The notes beneath the pieces were generated by a model. It was not told the DNA's origin. It searched no databases and saw nothing but the letters and a program-made list of their open reading frames with translations. A stretch of 64,000 bases of DNA from Callorhinus ursinus (taxonomy: Eukaryota; Chordata; Mammalia; Carnivora; Otariidae): NCBI RefSeq assembly GCF_003265705.1, contig NW_020312902.1, forward strand, positions 15,169,662 through 15,233,661. Direction: 5' to 3'. The position numbers were made by a program, and so were the translations under genes. Positions within the stretch are counted from its first letter, which is position 1. Each line of letters opens with the position of its first letter. Below are positions 1 through 11,934 of this stretch, one piece after another.

Positions 1-773
1 TCATATAAATGGAATCATATATGGTATTTTTTGTATCTGGCTTTTTCACTTAATATAATGTCTTCAAGATTCATCCATGTGCTGCATGACTCAATACTTA
101 ATTCCTTTAATGGCTGAGTAATATTCCATTATATGGATATACCACATTTTGTTTATTCATCTGTTGCTTAGTATTTGGATTATTTCCATCTTTTGGTTGT
201 TTTGAATAATGCTGCTATGACCATGGTGTACAGGTTTTGCGTGGACATGTTTTCAGTTTTTTAGGCTGTATATCTAGTAGTGGGATTTGCTGGATCATGT
301 GGTAACTTTATGTTTAACTTATTTTGAAGAATTGTCAAACTGTTTTCCCATGTAGGTGCATCATTTTACATTCTTGCCAGCAGTTGATGAGGCTTCTAAT
401 TTCTCCACATCCTCACAGTAACACTTGTTATTTGCTATTTTTAAGATCTGTCTTAGCATGTGCAAGTAGTGGTATCTCAGTGTGATTTTGATTTCCATTT
501 TCCTTATGATTAATGATGTTGAGCAGTTTATAAGTTTTTGTCATTTGCTTTTCTTCTTTTGAGAAATGTCTATTCAGATCTTTTGGCCATTTCTTAGGTT
601 TTTTTTTTTTAATTGTTGAGTTGTGTAAGTTCTTTATATATTCTAGATACCAAACCTATGTCTGCTACATGATTTTCAAATATTTTCTCCCATTCTGTGG
701 ATTGTCTTTTCACTTCCCTGGTAGTGTCATTTGAAGCACAATTTTTTTTTTTTTTAATATTGATGAAGTCCAG

Positions 774-967
774 GGGCGCCTGGGTGGCTCAGTCATTAAG
801 CATCTGCCTTCAGCTTAGGTCATGATCCCAGACTCCTGGGATCAAGTCCCACATTGGGCTCCTTGCTCAACAGGGAGCCTGCTTCTCCCTCTCCCACTCC
901 CCCTGCTTGGGTTCCCTCTCGCTGTGTCTCTCTCTGTTAAATAAATAAATAAAATCTTTAAAAAAAA
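774..967 (+). mobile_element. Can-SINE
   Basis: tRNA-derived head (GGCGCCTGGGTGGCTCAG), CT-rich middle and AAATAAATAAAATCTTT tail. Target duplication ATTGATGAAGTCCAG at 759-773 and 968-982. Confidence 0.95.
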
Positions 968-1099
968 ATTGATGAAGTCCAGTTTATCTATATTTTCTTT
1001 TGTTGCTTGTGCTTTTAGTGTTACATTTAAGAACCATTGCTTAATCTTAAGTCACAAAGATTTACACTTAATGTTTTCTTTTGAGAGTTTTATAGTTTT

Positions 1100-1296
1100 T
1101 TAAATTTATTATTTTTTTAAGATTTTATTTATTTGACAGAGAGAGAGAGAGGGAGAGAGCAAGCACAAGCAGGGAGAGTGGCAGGCAGGGGAGAAGCAGA
1201 CTCCCCGCTGAGCAAGGAGCCCAATCCATGACCCTGAGGTCATGACCTAAGCCAAAGGCAACCACCTAACCAACTGAGCCACCCAGGTGCCCGAAA
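1100..1296 (-). mobile_element. Can-SINE
   Basis: Reverse-oriented element from AAGATTTTATTTATTTGACAG to GAGCCACCCAGGTGCCC. Target duplication AGTTTTATAGTTTT at 1086 and 1297. Confidence 0.95.
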
Positions 1297-2220
1297 AGTT
1301 TTATAGTTTTATGTTTTATATTTAGGTTTTTTCATCCATTTTGATCCAATTTTTTTATATGGTACAAGATGGGGATCCAAAATCATTCTTTTGCATGTGA
1401 ATATCCAGTTATTCTGGCACTATTTATTGAAAAGACTATTCTTTCCACATTAAATGATCTTGATGCCCTTGTCAAAAATCAGTTGGTCATAGATATGTAT
1501 GTTTATTTCTGGACTCCCAGTTTTATCCTACTGATCTGTTTGTCTATACTCAGGTCAGTACTACACAGTATTGTTATGGCTTTGTGTTGAGTTTTGAAAT
1601 GATGATGTGAGTCCTTCGGGTTTGTTCTTCCTTTTCAAGATTGTTTTGGCTATTCTGTGGTCCACCTATGTACATAAGAATTTTAGGATTCTCTTGTTAA
1701 TTTCTATAAAAAAGCCAACTGGGATTTTGATAGGGATTATATTGAATCTATATTAATTTGAGGAGTATTGCCATCTCAACAATATTAAGTCTTGTGATTA
1801 TTGAATATGGGATATCTTTCCATTTATTTAGATCTTCTTTAGTCACTTCCAACAGTATTTTGTAGTTTTCAGTGCATAAGTCTTATATTTCTTTTGTTAC
1901 ATTTATTCCTAAGTATTTTATGATTTCAGGTGCTATAGTAAATGGAATTGTTTTCTTAATTTTGTTTTTGGATTATTCTTTGCTAGTTTATGGAAATATG
2001 ACTGGTTTTTATATACGGATTTTGTATTCTTCAACTTGGTTTATTGCCTCAAATAGTTTTATGGATTCTTTAGTGATTCTATATATAAGATCATGTCATC
2101 TGCAAATAAGAATAGTTTTACTTCTTTACCAGTTTGGAGGCCTTTTTTCTTGCCTAATTCTGGCTAGAATGTCCAGTACAGTACTGAATAGAACTGGTGA
2201 GAGTAGAGATCCTTTTCTTT

Positions 2221-3037
2221 CTTTTTTTTTTTTTTTTAGGATTTTGCATATTTTATTTTTTTAAAAATTTAAGTTCAATTATCTAACATACAATGTATTA
2301 TTTGTTTCGGGGGTACAGATCTGTGATTCATCAGTCTTAAGTAATACCGAGTGCTCATTACAACACATACCCTCCCCCGTGTCCATCACCCAGTTACCCA
2401 TCCCCCCACCCCCGTCCCCTCCAGCAACCCTCAGTTTGTTTCCTAAGATTAAGAGTCTCTCATGGTTTGTCTCCCTCTCTGGTTTCATCTTTTTTTTTTT
2501 TAAATTTATTTATTTGACAGAGAGAGACATAGTGAGAGAGGGAACACAAGCAGGGGGAGGGGCAGAGGGAGAAGCAGACTCCCTGCTGAGTTTGGAGCCC
2601 GATGTGGGGCTTGATCCCAGGACCCTGGGATCATGACCTGAACCGAAGGCAGCCGCTCAAGAACTGAGCCACCCAGGCGCCCCTCTGGTTTCATCTTGTT
2701 TCATTTTTTCCTTTCTTCCCCAGTGATCCTCTGTTTGTTTCTTAAATTCCACATATGAGTGAGATAATATGATAATTGTCTTTCTCCAACGTATTTCCCT
2801 TAGCATAATACCCTCCAGTTCCATCCACGTCATTACAAATAGCAAGATTTCATTTTTTTGATGACTGCATATATATATACCACATCTTTATCCATTCATC
2901 TGTGGACATCTAGGCTCTTTCCATAGTTTGGCTATTGTGGACATTGCTGCTATAAACATTGGGGTGCAGGTGCCCCTTCAGATCACTACATTTGTATCTT
3001 TGGGGTAAATAACCAGTAGTGCAATTGCTCAGTCACA
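2221..3037 (-). mobile_element. 5'-truncated carnivoran L1 inside the old L1
   Basis: Minus-strand L1 3' UTR and ORF2 end, with a G-rich 3' UTR tract (C-rich here, 2366-2425) and the ORF2 C-terminal region near 2740-2900. Imperfect flanking copies of GA(G/C)(A/C)TCCTTTTCTTT suggest a target duplication. It is split by a SINE at 2491-2683. Confidence 0.8.
2491..2683 (-). mobile_element. Can-SINE inserted in the L1 at 2221-3037
   Basis: Complete reverse-oriented SINE with target duplication TCTGGTTTCATCT at 2478 and 2684, so it is younger than its L1 host. Confidence 0.95.
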
Positions 3038-3353
3038 GACCTCCTTTTCTTTTGCCTCACCTTAGGAAGAAATCTTACAATCTTTTATCATTAAGTATGA
3101 TGTTAGCTGCAGGTTTTTCATAGCTGTCCTTCATTAGGTTGTGGAAGTTCCTTTTTATTGTTTGAGATTTCTTTCTGTTCCTAGTTTGTTGAATGTCTTT
3201 ATCATGAAAGGGTGTTGGATTTTGTCACATGCCTTTTTGTGTCTGTTGAAATGATCATGTAGTTTTGTACTTTGTTGGATTTGGTTTGCTAGTATTTTGT
3301 TGAGGATTTTTTGTATCTACATAAGGGATATTGTTCTGTATTTTTCTTTTCTT

Positions 3354-3553
3354 AACCAATTTTTTTTAAAGATTTTATTTATTTATTTGAGAGAGAGAAT
3401 GAGAGATAGAGAGCACGAGAGGGAAAATGGTCAGAGGGAGAAGCAGACTCCCTGATGAGCAGGGAGCCCGATGTGGGACTTGATCCCGGGACTCCAGGAT
3501 CATGACCTGAGCCGAAGGCAGTCGCTTAACCAACTTGAGCCACCCAGGTGCCC
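3354..3553 (-). mobile_element. Can-SINE
   Basis: Reverse SINE with an 18-base duplication, CTGTATTTTTCTTTTCTT, at 3336 and 3554. Open frames across it are SINE sequence. Confidence 0.95.
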
Positions 3554-3615
3554 CTGTATTTTTCTTTTCTTGTAATGTCCTATCTGGCTTTGGTATCAAG
3601 ATATAATACTGGCTT

Positions 3616-3750
3616 GGAGCGCCTGGGTGGCTCAGTTGGTTGAGTATCTGACTCTTGGTCTCAGCTCAGGTCTTGATCTCAGGGTCATGAGTTTGAGCCC
3701 CATGTTGGGCTCCATGCTAGGCATAGAGTCTACTTCAAAAAAAAAAAAAA
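3616..3750 (+). mobile_element. Short tRNA-derived carnivoran SINE
   Basis: About 135 bases: tRNA-like head, no long CT-rich segment, ending TCTACTTC plus poly-A. Target duplication AGAT(A/G)TAATACTGGCTT at 3599 and 3751. Confidence 0.92.
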
Positions 3751-3885
3751 AGATGTAATACTGGCTTCATAGAATGATCTGGGAAGTGCTCCCTCTTCTT
3801 CCATTTTTGGGAAGAGGTTTATAAGGATTGTTGTTAATTCTTTAAACATTTGATAGAGTTCACCAGTGAAGCTATCAGTTTTCAT

Positions 3886-4084
3886 TTTTTTTTAAAGATT
3901 TTATTTATTTATTTGACAGAGAGACACAGCGAGAGAGGGAACACAAGCAGGGGGAGGGAGTAGGAGAGGGAGAAGCCTGCCTCCCGCGGAGCAGGGAGCC
4001 TGATGCAGGGCTCGATCCCAGGACCCTGGGATCATGACCTGAGCCGAAGGCAGATACCCAATGACTGAGCCACCCAGGCGCCCC
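3886..4084 (-). mobile_element. Can-SINE
   Basis: Reverse SINE; duplication TCAGTTTTCAT at 3875 and 4085. Confidence 0.95.
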
Positions 4085-4559
4085 TCAGTTTTCATATTTG
4101 TTGGAAGATTTTTTTTTTATTACTGACTTAATCTCTTTACTTATTATTGATCTATTCAGATTTTCTGTTTCTTTTTGAGTCAGTGTTGGTAGTTTGTGTG
4201 TTTCTAGGTAATTGTCCATTTTATTTCTGTTAACTATTATGTGGGCATACAATTGTTTATAGTATTCCCTTATATTTGTTTTTATTTCTTTAAGGTCAGT
4301 AGTAATTCTCTGCTTTCATTTCTGGTTTTAGTAATTTGAGTCTTTTTTTTTTCTTCATTGTAATAGCTAAATGTTGTTATATTGTTGAAACCAACCTTTG
4401 TTTCACTGATTTTTTCCACCAGTTTTTCTATTTTCTTTGTTTATCTTTGATCTTTATTGTTTCCTTTCTTCTGCTTGTTTTGAGTTTAATGTGCTCTCTT
4501 CTAATTTCTTAAGGTTTAAGGTTGGGTCATTGCTTTGAGATGTTTCTTCTTCTTCCTTG

Positions 4560-4760
4560 TTTTTTTTTTTTTTTTAGATTTATTTACTTATTTTAGAGAG
4601 AGAGCATGTGTGAGCAGGCAGAGGGAGAGAGAGAATCCTCAAGCAGACTCCCCTTTGAGCACAGAGCCTGATGTGGGGCTCAATCCCAGGACCCTGTGAT
4701 CATGACCTCAACTGAGATCAAGAGCTGGCTGCTTAACTGACTGAGCCACCCAGGTGCCCC
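4560..4760 (-). mobile_element. Can-SINE, diverged
   Basis: Reverse SINE with an altered tail (AGATTTATTTACTTATTTTAGAG) and an intact GAGCCACCCAGGTGCCCC end; short TCTTCTT flanks. Confidence 0.9.
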
Positions 4761-5153
4761 TCTTCTTTTTTAATAAATGCATTTTAATGCTATAAATTTA
4801 CCTATCAGTAAGCTTTTGCTGCATCCCCTAAATTTTGATATGTTTTGTTTTTGTTTTGAGTGATCTCTAAGAATTTTCTATTTCCTCTTGTGATTTCTTT
4901 TTGACCCATTGGTTATTTAGAAATGTGTTGTTGAATTTTCACCTATTTGTGAATGTCCCAGATGCTTTTTGCTGCTGATTTGTGCCAATTCCATTATATT
5001 TGGAGAACATATTTTGTATGATTCAGTCCTCTTAAATTTATTGAGGTTTGGTTTATGGGCTAACATATAGCCTATCTTGTGTAATCTTCTGTATGTACTT
5101 GACAAGAAAGTATGTTCTGCTTATTTTGGGTGGAGTATCATAGAGATGTCTTT

Positions 5154-5369
5154 TTTTTTTTTTAAGATTTTATTTATTTATTTCCAGAGAGAGAGAGAGA
5201 GAGTGGAGAGAGAGAGTGAGAGCACAAGCAGGGGGAGCGGCAGGCAGAGGGAGAAGCAGGCTCCCCGCTGGACAAGGAGCCCAATGTGGGGCTCGACCCC
5301 AGGACACTGGGATCATGACCTGAGCTGAAGGCAGACACTTAACTGACTGAGCCAACTATTCATCCCCAC
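5154..5369 (-). mobile_element. Can-SINE with damaged 5' end
   Basis: Reverse SINE; the usual CACCCAGG end is changed to AACTATTCATCCCC. Duplication AGAGATGTCTTT at 5142 and 5370 still marks its limits. Confidence 0.92.
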
Positions 5370-5843
5370 AGAGATGTCTTTACCTTTATTTCTTAGTTAT
5401 TTTCACTGAGTACACATTCTTACACATATTTTTGAAATCATGAGTTCTTCTAATTGCTTCTAATTCCAATTTCTCCCAAGAAGGTTCTTTCTTGTTTACT
5501 TTCATTGCATGAAATTATCTGTTGTTCTGTAGCAAGAACCCTGGCTCTTTACAACATCAACATATTTACTCATTTGCTCAATCTAATAATACATGTACAG
5601 TAGTTTCATAATTGCTTTGTTCATACCATAACAAACTTTTAAATAGGTCAGGATTTGTTTGCAGTACTTCTCCTTTCTTACTTACCCTACCAGTGACTAA
5701 TGGTATATAATCAAATGCTGTTTTTTGTTTTTTGTTTTAAGTTATTTGGATTAGTTATTTCTTGCTGTTTTTCTATACAGTGTGGTTAGGGTAGTTGGAT
5801 GCAGTATAATTAGGTTCATTTGTTAGTTTGCTTTTCAATTGTG

Positions 5844-6044
5844 TTTTTTTTTTTTTAAGATTTTATTTATTTATTTGACAGAGAAAGATATTGCGAGAGA
5901 GGGAACACAAGCAGGGGGAGTGGGAGAGGGAGGAGCAGGCTTCCCGCTGAGCAGGGAGCCCAAAGCAGGGCTCAATCCCAGGACCCTGGGATCATGACCC
6001 AAGCCTAAGGCAGACGCTTAACAACTGAGCCACCCAGGCACCCC
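5844..6044 (-). mobile_element. Can-SINE
   Basis: Reverse SINE from a T-run and AAGATTTTATTTATTTATTTGACAG to GAGCCACCCAGGCACCCC. Confidence 0.94.
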
Positions 6045-6175
6045 TGTTGGTTTTGTTTTTTTCTTTCCATTCTTACTGATTTAATTGTATTATCATTTAA
6101 TATATATTATTACCTAATAATACATCCTGTTTCATCACATTATATCTGTTATTAAAGTTAAAATTATGCAAAAGG

Positions 6176-6367
6176 TGGGGCACCTGGGTGGCTCAGTTGT
6201 TAAGCGTCTGCCTTTGCTCAGGTCATGGTCCCAGAGTCCTGGGATCGAGCCCCACATCGGGCTCCCTGCTCAGCGGGGAGCCTGCTTCTCCCTCTCCCAC
6301 TCCCCCTTCTTGTGTTCCGTCTCTCACAATGTCTCTCTCTGTCAAATAAATAAATAAAATCTTAAAA
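6176..6367 (+). mobile_element. Can-SINE
   Basis: Forward SINE with 15-base duplication AAATTATGCAAAAGG at 6161 and 6368. Confidence 0.95.
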
Positions 6368-6483
6368 AAATTATGCAAAAGGCATATCAAAAGTGTCACT
6401 CTCATACATATTCCTTCTCAAGTTGGAGACTAATAAACTTTGGATTTGTTTTATTTATCTTGCTTGGGATTCATTTGAGTTCT

Positions 6484-7374
6484 TTTTTTTTTTAAGATTT
6501 TTATTTATTTTTATTTATTTTTTTTGGTCTTTTTTATTGTTATGTTAATCACCATATATTACATCATTAGTTTTTGGTGCAGTGTTCCATGATTCATTGT
6601 TTGTTCATAACACCCAGTGCTCCATGCAGAACGTGCCCTCCTCAATACCCATCACCAGGATAACCCATCCCCCTCCCCCCTCCCCTCTAGAACCCTCAGT
6701 TTGTTTTTCAGAGTCCATCATTCTCATGGTTCGTCTCCCCCTCTGACATACTCCCCTTTCTTCCTCTCCTGTTATCTTCTTTTTCTTTTTTTCTTAAAAT
6801 ATGTTGTGTTATTTGTTTCAGAAGTACAGATCTGTGATTCAACAGTCTTGCACAATTCACAGCGCTCACCATAGCACATACCCTCCCCAATGTCTATCAC
6901 CCAGCCACCCCACCCTCCCACCCCCAGCCACTCCAGTAACACTCAGTTTGTTTCCTGAGATTAAGAATTCCTCATATCAGTGAGGTCATGTGATACATGT
7001 CTTTCTCTGATTGACTTATTTCACTCAGCATAACACCCTCCAGTTCCATCCACGTCGTTGCAAATGGCAAGATCTCATTCCTTTTGATGGCTGCATAATA
7101 TTCCATTGTGTATATATACCACATCTTCTTTATCCATTCATCTGTCGATGGGCATCTTGGCTCTTTCCACAGTTTGGCTATTGTGGACTTAAGATTTTTA
7201 TTTTTTTGAGAGAGCGAGAATGAGAGATAGAGCACATGAGAGGGGGGAGGGTTGGAGGGAGAAGCAGACTCCCCGCTGAGTGGGGAGCCCGATGCAGCAC
7301 TCAATCCTGGGACTCCAGGATCATGAGCTGAGCTGAAGGCAGTCGCTTAACCGACTGAGCCACCCAGGCACCCT
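6484..7374 (-). mobile_element. Can-SINE split by an L1 in its A-tail
   Basis: The body lies at 7191-7374 and a piece of the tail at 6484-6506. Its own target duplication TCATTTGAGTTCT is at 6471 and 7375. An L1 lies in between. Confidence 0.88.
6507..7189 (-). mobile_element. 5'-truncated carnivoran L1 inside a SINE tail
   Basis: Minus-strand L1 copy: 3' UTR (6530-6900, C-rich tract read on +) and the end of ORF2 (about 6975-7185). The reverse frame still reads the ORF2 C-terminus with KMWYIYTMEYYAAIKRNE. Duplication TAAGATTTTTATTT at 6493 and 7190 shows target-primed insertion. About 680 bases long, so it is inactive. Confidence 0.88.
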
Positions 7375-7379
7375 TCATT

Positions 7380-7790
7380 TGAGTTCTTGATACTATGCTT
7401 GTCTTTAATTGGTTTTCTAAATTCTCAGTCATTGTCTTTTCATATATTGTCCCTACTCTATTGTCTTTATCCTCTCCTTCTGAATTCTAATAAACATATG
7501 TTAGACTTTAGCACTATGTCCTCTCTTCTCTCATTCTTTCTCTTGTATTTTCCGTCCTTTTTTCTCTCCATGTTACATTCTGGAAGGTACTTCAGACCTA
7601 CCTTTTAGTTCACTAATTCTCTTTTTAGTTGGGTCTGACCCGAATCTATCACGTTTTAAATTTAGGTTTTTATAATTTTTTTGTTTCAGAGTTTCATTTT
7701 GGAATCTTTTATCAAATATGCTGTGTTACTTTTTATAGTTTCCAGTTATATAGGAAACATTTAAATCTTAAAGAACTTTGGTTTAAGAGT
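7380..7790 (-). mobile_element. Possible old LINE remnant
   Basis: T-rich sequence resembling antisense old L1 or HAL1-type sequence common in mammal introns (e.g. 7480-7520 and 7600-7640). Family not certain; similar sequence appears before the SINE/L1 block at 6420-6480. Confidence 0.35.
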
Positions 7791-8130
7791 CAAGACCTGA
7801 AGTACATCCTGGCTCTACTTCCAACCCCCTCCTTTCAAGGCTTTTTAAAAGAGAATTTTAATTGTTAATGCATCCATTCAGAAGTTAAACCATTTCAGTT
7901 CAATACGATAATCCCAAATTTTAATCTCTTAATTATTTTTTAACAATGTTTAAAAATCTTTAGGTGACGTCCAAGTAAATTCTTACTGTATAATATTCAG
8001 GAGTACAGAAATACGGACTGAAATGTCTTTTCAGTTCCTCTTCATTTACCTTTTCACCCTCACTCCTCTCTCTTAGGTGATTAGTGGTTTGGAGATCATC
8101 TTTATAGTCCCTTCTCAATACATTTTATTT

Positions 8131-8159
8131 CTTATTTATTTATTTATTTATTTATTTAG
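8131..8159. repeat. (TTTA)n microsatellite
   Basis: Seven near-perfect TTTA units. Confidence 0.9.
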
Positions 8160-8309
8160 ATTCTTCCTCAACTCTGTATTTCATTAACTCTGAACTGAGT
8201 CTAGGGTTTTTCATACATCATAATGTCTGCTATGCTGCTTTTCATTCATAGTTACTCTTCTGTTGAAATGTTTTCCACTCACTCTTTTCCTTTTAGCCTG
8301 ATTAACACC

Positions 8310-8365
8310 TGCTAATCCTTTAGCATGGTGGTTAAGAGCCTGGGCCTTAGGTTAGCATTTTGCAT
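8310..8365 (-). mobile_element. MIR fragment
   Basis: GGTGGTTAAGAGCCTGGGCCTTAGG matches the antisense 5' part of MIR, the ancient tRNA-derived SINE. A SINE insertion follows at 8395. Confidence 0.55.
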
Positions 8366-8394
8366 TATTCCATTTAATTTCGTTTTCTTCTTTT

Positions 8395-8586
8395 TCTTTT
8401 TTTTTAAAGATCTATTTATCTGAGAGAGAGCAGGAGAGAGAGAGAGCAGGGGGAGGGGCAGAGGGAGAGGGAGAAGCCGACTCCCTGTTGAGCAGGGAGA
8501 TGGTCCTTAGGCTCCATCCCAGGACTCTGGGATCATGACCTGAGCTGAAGGCAGAGGCTTAACTGACTGAGCCACCCAGGTGCCCC
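8395..8586 (-). mobile_element. Can-SINE
   Basis: Reverse SINE, older (AAGATCTATTTATCTGAGAGAG), ending GAGCCACCCAGGTGCCCC. Confidence 0.92.
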
Positions 8587-9189
8587 GCACATTGTCAGTT
8601 TAAAAAAACAACTTGGGCATTTTGCCCCTCAGTAAGACTCAGCCAAGAGAATATAGATGCATCTCTCTATTGTGCATATCTCTAATACTATAATTACACA
8701 CTGTTTCAGACTGCCATGTTCATCTTTGTATTATAGGTACCAGGCACATAGAGAGTCAGTGAATATTTCTTGACTATATAAATGGAGTTTGAAAGATCTA
8801 ATCATCTCAGTGTTTTATCATTTGCATAGGAAGCTCATGTAAATGTGTATACCCTTTGTTCAAGTGAGAATTGTTGTTTTCCTTTCTCTTTGTGAGTAGT
8901 AAAGCCTTAAACTAGTAATTACATTTATTTCCACCACACTGAGCCACATACTGAAAATCCCGGGAAGCCATGGGAAATTGGCAGTTTTAAGGATTATTTT
9001 TCCATATTGTTTGTATTCTTGTATTTATGGAATTTGGGTTGAGGAGAGTCTGTGAAAGTCCTTCATTTTCATGTACAATTTGAGAATGGGATTTTTAAAA
9101 GTATTTCCCAAGAGATGTTTTGGTGAGATAATGCTTGACAAGCATCACAGTTGCTTTCCTGTACCCTCACATCTGAAGTTATAATAGTT

Positions 9190-9370
9190 CTTTGAGTGCT
9201 CAAAAATGACAGACAACAACCCTACCAGATGTTACCTGTCTTCTGTAGATAAAAAATCTGAGGTTTAGGGTAAGTAACTTATTCAAGGTTCCAGGGCCAG
9301 AAAGTAGAGAAACTAGAATTTAAACCTAGTTGCTCCAGGGCTCATTCTCCTTCCGTCATACAGTACTGCT
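9190..9370 (+). mobile_element. MIR element
   Basis: Core resembling GTAGATAAAAAATCTGAGGTTTAGGG-TAAGTAACTTATTCAAGG, followed by a CCAGGGCCAGAAAGTAG-like stretch. This is the MIR pattern in sense orientation, heavily diverged. Confidence 0.7.
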
Positions 9371-9429
9371 TTTCTAAATAAACTGAAAATAATTCTAGCT
9401 TGAAATTTATAGTATTTAGATAGTGCTTT

Positions 9430-9500
9430 ATTTACAAAATTTTTTTATTCAAGTATACTTAACATACAGTGTTATTTTAGTTTCAGATATACTGCTTTTA
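9430..9500 (-). mobile_element. L1 3'-end scrap
   Basis: TTTTTTTATTCAAGTATACTTAACATACAGTGTTATTTTAGTTTCAG matches the antisense 3' end of L1. Confidence 0.6.
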
Positions 9501-10429
9501 GTTATTGGTAACTACACATTTTAATGGCCAATAGAAACTTTATTAGTAAAATATTTAGGTAATATTTAAAGAGAGAATTGTTTTAATTCGTGTAGTATTT
9601 CTTTAAGGTAGGTATATTTTTAATTTGAATCACCATTAGGATATACCTGTCATTTCAGTGTTCTTAGACTTTAGCACACTTGTTTATTTTTCCCCTTGTT
9701 GCATAATCCCTATACATTATATAGGTCAGGAGGTAGGAATGTTGCAGATGTTTTTCTTTCAAACTTCCAACTTGCTCTGAGATTTGGAATTAACCTTTAG
9801 AATGTTCTGGATTTTTGTCCCGCATATGCCAGAGATCTGTAAATTTCTTTCCACATGAGCTGGAATTTTCAGGCAATTGAGTTAAAATATTTGTGAACAC
9901 AGATGTTTTCTTTCAAAGCAGTTTAAATGATCAGAAAAAAAGACCTCGGTGTGGAAATACTTTATGTTCCTCCTGTAATATAATCGGTATATAAATACTT
10001 CCTTCTTCTGTAGTTCACATTGTTCATTTTTCTAAGGGAGGAAATAACTAAATTGAGAATTAAAACATAGTATTATTTATCCTGTTGATTTTTTTTTTCC
10101 CCCCTCTCCCAGAGTAAACTAAAAATGATTTGGACTGACTAGGGCCGCTCCATTCTGTGAAACTCACATTGTTTGCATACTGTTGGCAGGCCTCATTAGG
10201 GGGTAAATTTGCTTTTTCTGTGTGTTTGCCAGTAACGATTCCTGTCTCTTAGGGGAACTTGCCATTTGGATTGTCGCCTTTCTAAACTGGCCAGTCTTAA
10301 ACATTTCAGACCATTAGTTATTTTTTCTACCCTCCAGTTTTATTCTATTATTCTTAGGTTTTCAAGTATTTAAAGCTGAGGTTATTGGTCACTGAGATAT
10401 TGCCTGGTTAGGGTTCGGCATTGTGCCCA

Positions 10430-10568
10430 AATTTGTTGGGCCTCTCAGGGCCTGAGTTCTCTGTGCTTTAACAAATGAGCTACAGTTCTCAAGAGATCAG
10501 TGAAGCTTGTTTGTTGATCCTGTATTCTCATCCAGAGGAAGTAGATCTTTGAGAATGTCTAAGGAAGG
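10430..10568 (+). other. Candidate alternative first exon of NT5C2 (start not determinable)
   Basis: An ATG at 10555 with A at -3 is followed by codons for M-S-K-E and two bases GG, then a full consensus donor GTGAGT at 10569. Joined to the acceptor at 23512 the GG takes the next G to make Gly and reads on in frame as MSKEG-VFVNRS, giving a shorter N-terminus before the catalytic aspartates. The surrounding 8.6-11.7 kb is mostly single-copy. The upstream limit given is arbitrary; no TATA box or CpG island was seen. The frame match has a one-in-three chance of being accidental. Confidence 0.35.
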
Positions 10569-11726
10569 GTGAGTTTATTATTCTTTTTCCTTCATTTTTC
10601 TCAGCAAAGAGATGTTCTAGTTATCTGTGAATTGGAAGATTAATAAGCAGTTTTACCAGTCCAACAGGGAAGCTAGAAGGAGAGATGAAAAGAAATTTAG
10701 CTGAAAGCTTACATTGTTAATGTTTTATATGTAATCTACTGTAAAGTTACTATTGCTGTTTTGAAAGACAGCATTGAGGATGGATACTCCTAGTAGAAAT
10801 TTAGTGAGCTTTAAGCACTCTGTTGACTCTGTGGTAAACTCATTTTGTTTTTCTGTAGAAAGTATTTATGAAGATTGGAAACAAACAGTGGTATCTTACC
10901 AAAGAATTTTACATAGAAATGAGTGAAATTAAAAACTCAAAGGCATTTTCAAATAATTTGTACCTTTGGAAAATGGTGTGAAAGATTGAGTGAAAAGCGG
11001 CTTGTGATTTTCTTTCTGGGAAGTGTAAGCAAAAAGTAATTTTGAGTAGAGTCCACTATTCTTTTTACTTTGCAATATAAAATAGTTTTGTGTTAAGGTT
11101 TTTATTGTCCTTTTTTTTTAATGTCTCTTATACCTGAGTCTGGATTGTTACGGAAATTCTTTTTGCTACCACTCTAATAGGTGAAATGAAGTTTAATGAT
11201 TGCATACTATTTCATTCCTAACCTTCAAGCATAACTAGACCTGGTTAATTTCAGAGAGACATTCCCTTTGATTAAGTAGGACATAGATCTCAGAAAAATT
11301 TTTCAAAAATCAGTAAAATTTTAGTTTTGATTTTCTGGAAGCTCTTAATTCTTTTTCTAATTCTTGGTTCTGTGAGAAATTTTGAAGTAGTTTCAGAGCC
11401 CCATTTTTATAATTTATTTTAATCTAATAATGTATTGATTGTGAGCAAAACAAAATTGGCCCATTTTCCTGCTATTTTAAACCTCATTATTGAATAAAGA
11501 GAACAACCATGGACATAATAATTTTGTATTATTTTTAGACCTCTCATGTTATCACTAGAATTTTGAACTTTCTTAAATGTAAAAATTATGAAAGGACTGC
11601 CTCTTTAGGGTTTGTATTTTTTCATTCCTTTAAGCACTGGCTATAAACCTGTAGTTAAACAATTTTTATGATAAAGATGATCACACATGCTGGTAATATT
11701 TGTCAGTCTTGTACACATGATTGTTT

Positions 11727-11934
11727 GTTTTTTAATTTTTATTTATTTTTTTTAAAGATTTTATTTGACAGAGAGCGAGGGAGCACAAGCAGGGGGAGTG
11801 GCAGAGGGAGAGGGAGAAGCAGGCGCTGAGCAGGGAGCCTGATGCGGGGCTTGATCCCAGGACCCTGGGACCATGACCTGAGCCAAAGGCAGCTGCTTAA
11901 CCCACTGAGCCACCCAGGTGCCCCCACGTGATTG
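11727..11934 (-). mobile_element. Can-SINE
   Basis: Reverse SINE; duplication CAC(A/G)TGATTGTTT at 11714 and 11935. Confidence 0.95.

Larger units (their letters stand above)
1..5377 (-). mobile_element. Old L1 (LINE-1), antisense, broken up by later insertions
   Basis: Read on the minus strand this is the 3' region and ORF2 part of an old mammalian L1. Familiar stretches include the target of a phrase like ATGGCTGAGTAATATTCCATTATATGGATATACCACATTTTG near 110-155 and the reverse-transcriptase region at 1720-2200 and 3060-5150. It carries at least eight SINE insertions and one younger L1. It continues beyond base 1. All frames are broken. Confidence 0.85.
8587..11726. other. Mostly single-copy intron
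   Basis: No young repeat was recognised across 3.1 kb. It contains only a weak MIR (9190-9370) and an L1 scrap (9430-9500). Locally G+C-richer stretches at 10130-10330 and 10430-10570 include the candidate alternative first exon. No long open frame is present. Confidence 0.6.

Noticed and set aside
774..967. tRNA genes within SINE heads
   Set aside because: The heads keep tRNA-like A and B boxes, but they belong to dispersed SINEs with A-rich tails and target duplications, not working tRNA genes.
1872..2264. 130-residue forward open frame
   Set aside because: It is the antisense of an old L1 reverse-transcriptase region, with no splice or start support.
6972..7304. 110-residue reverse open frame
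   Set aside because: It is the C-terminus of L1 ORF2 joined to SINE sequence; the L1 is 5'-truncated and inactive.
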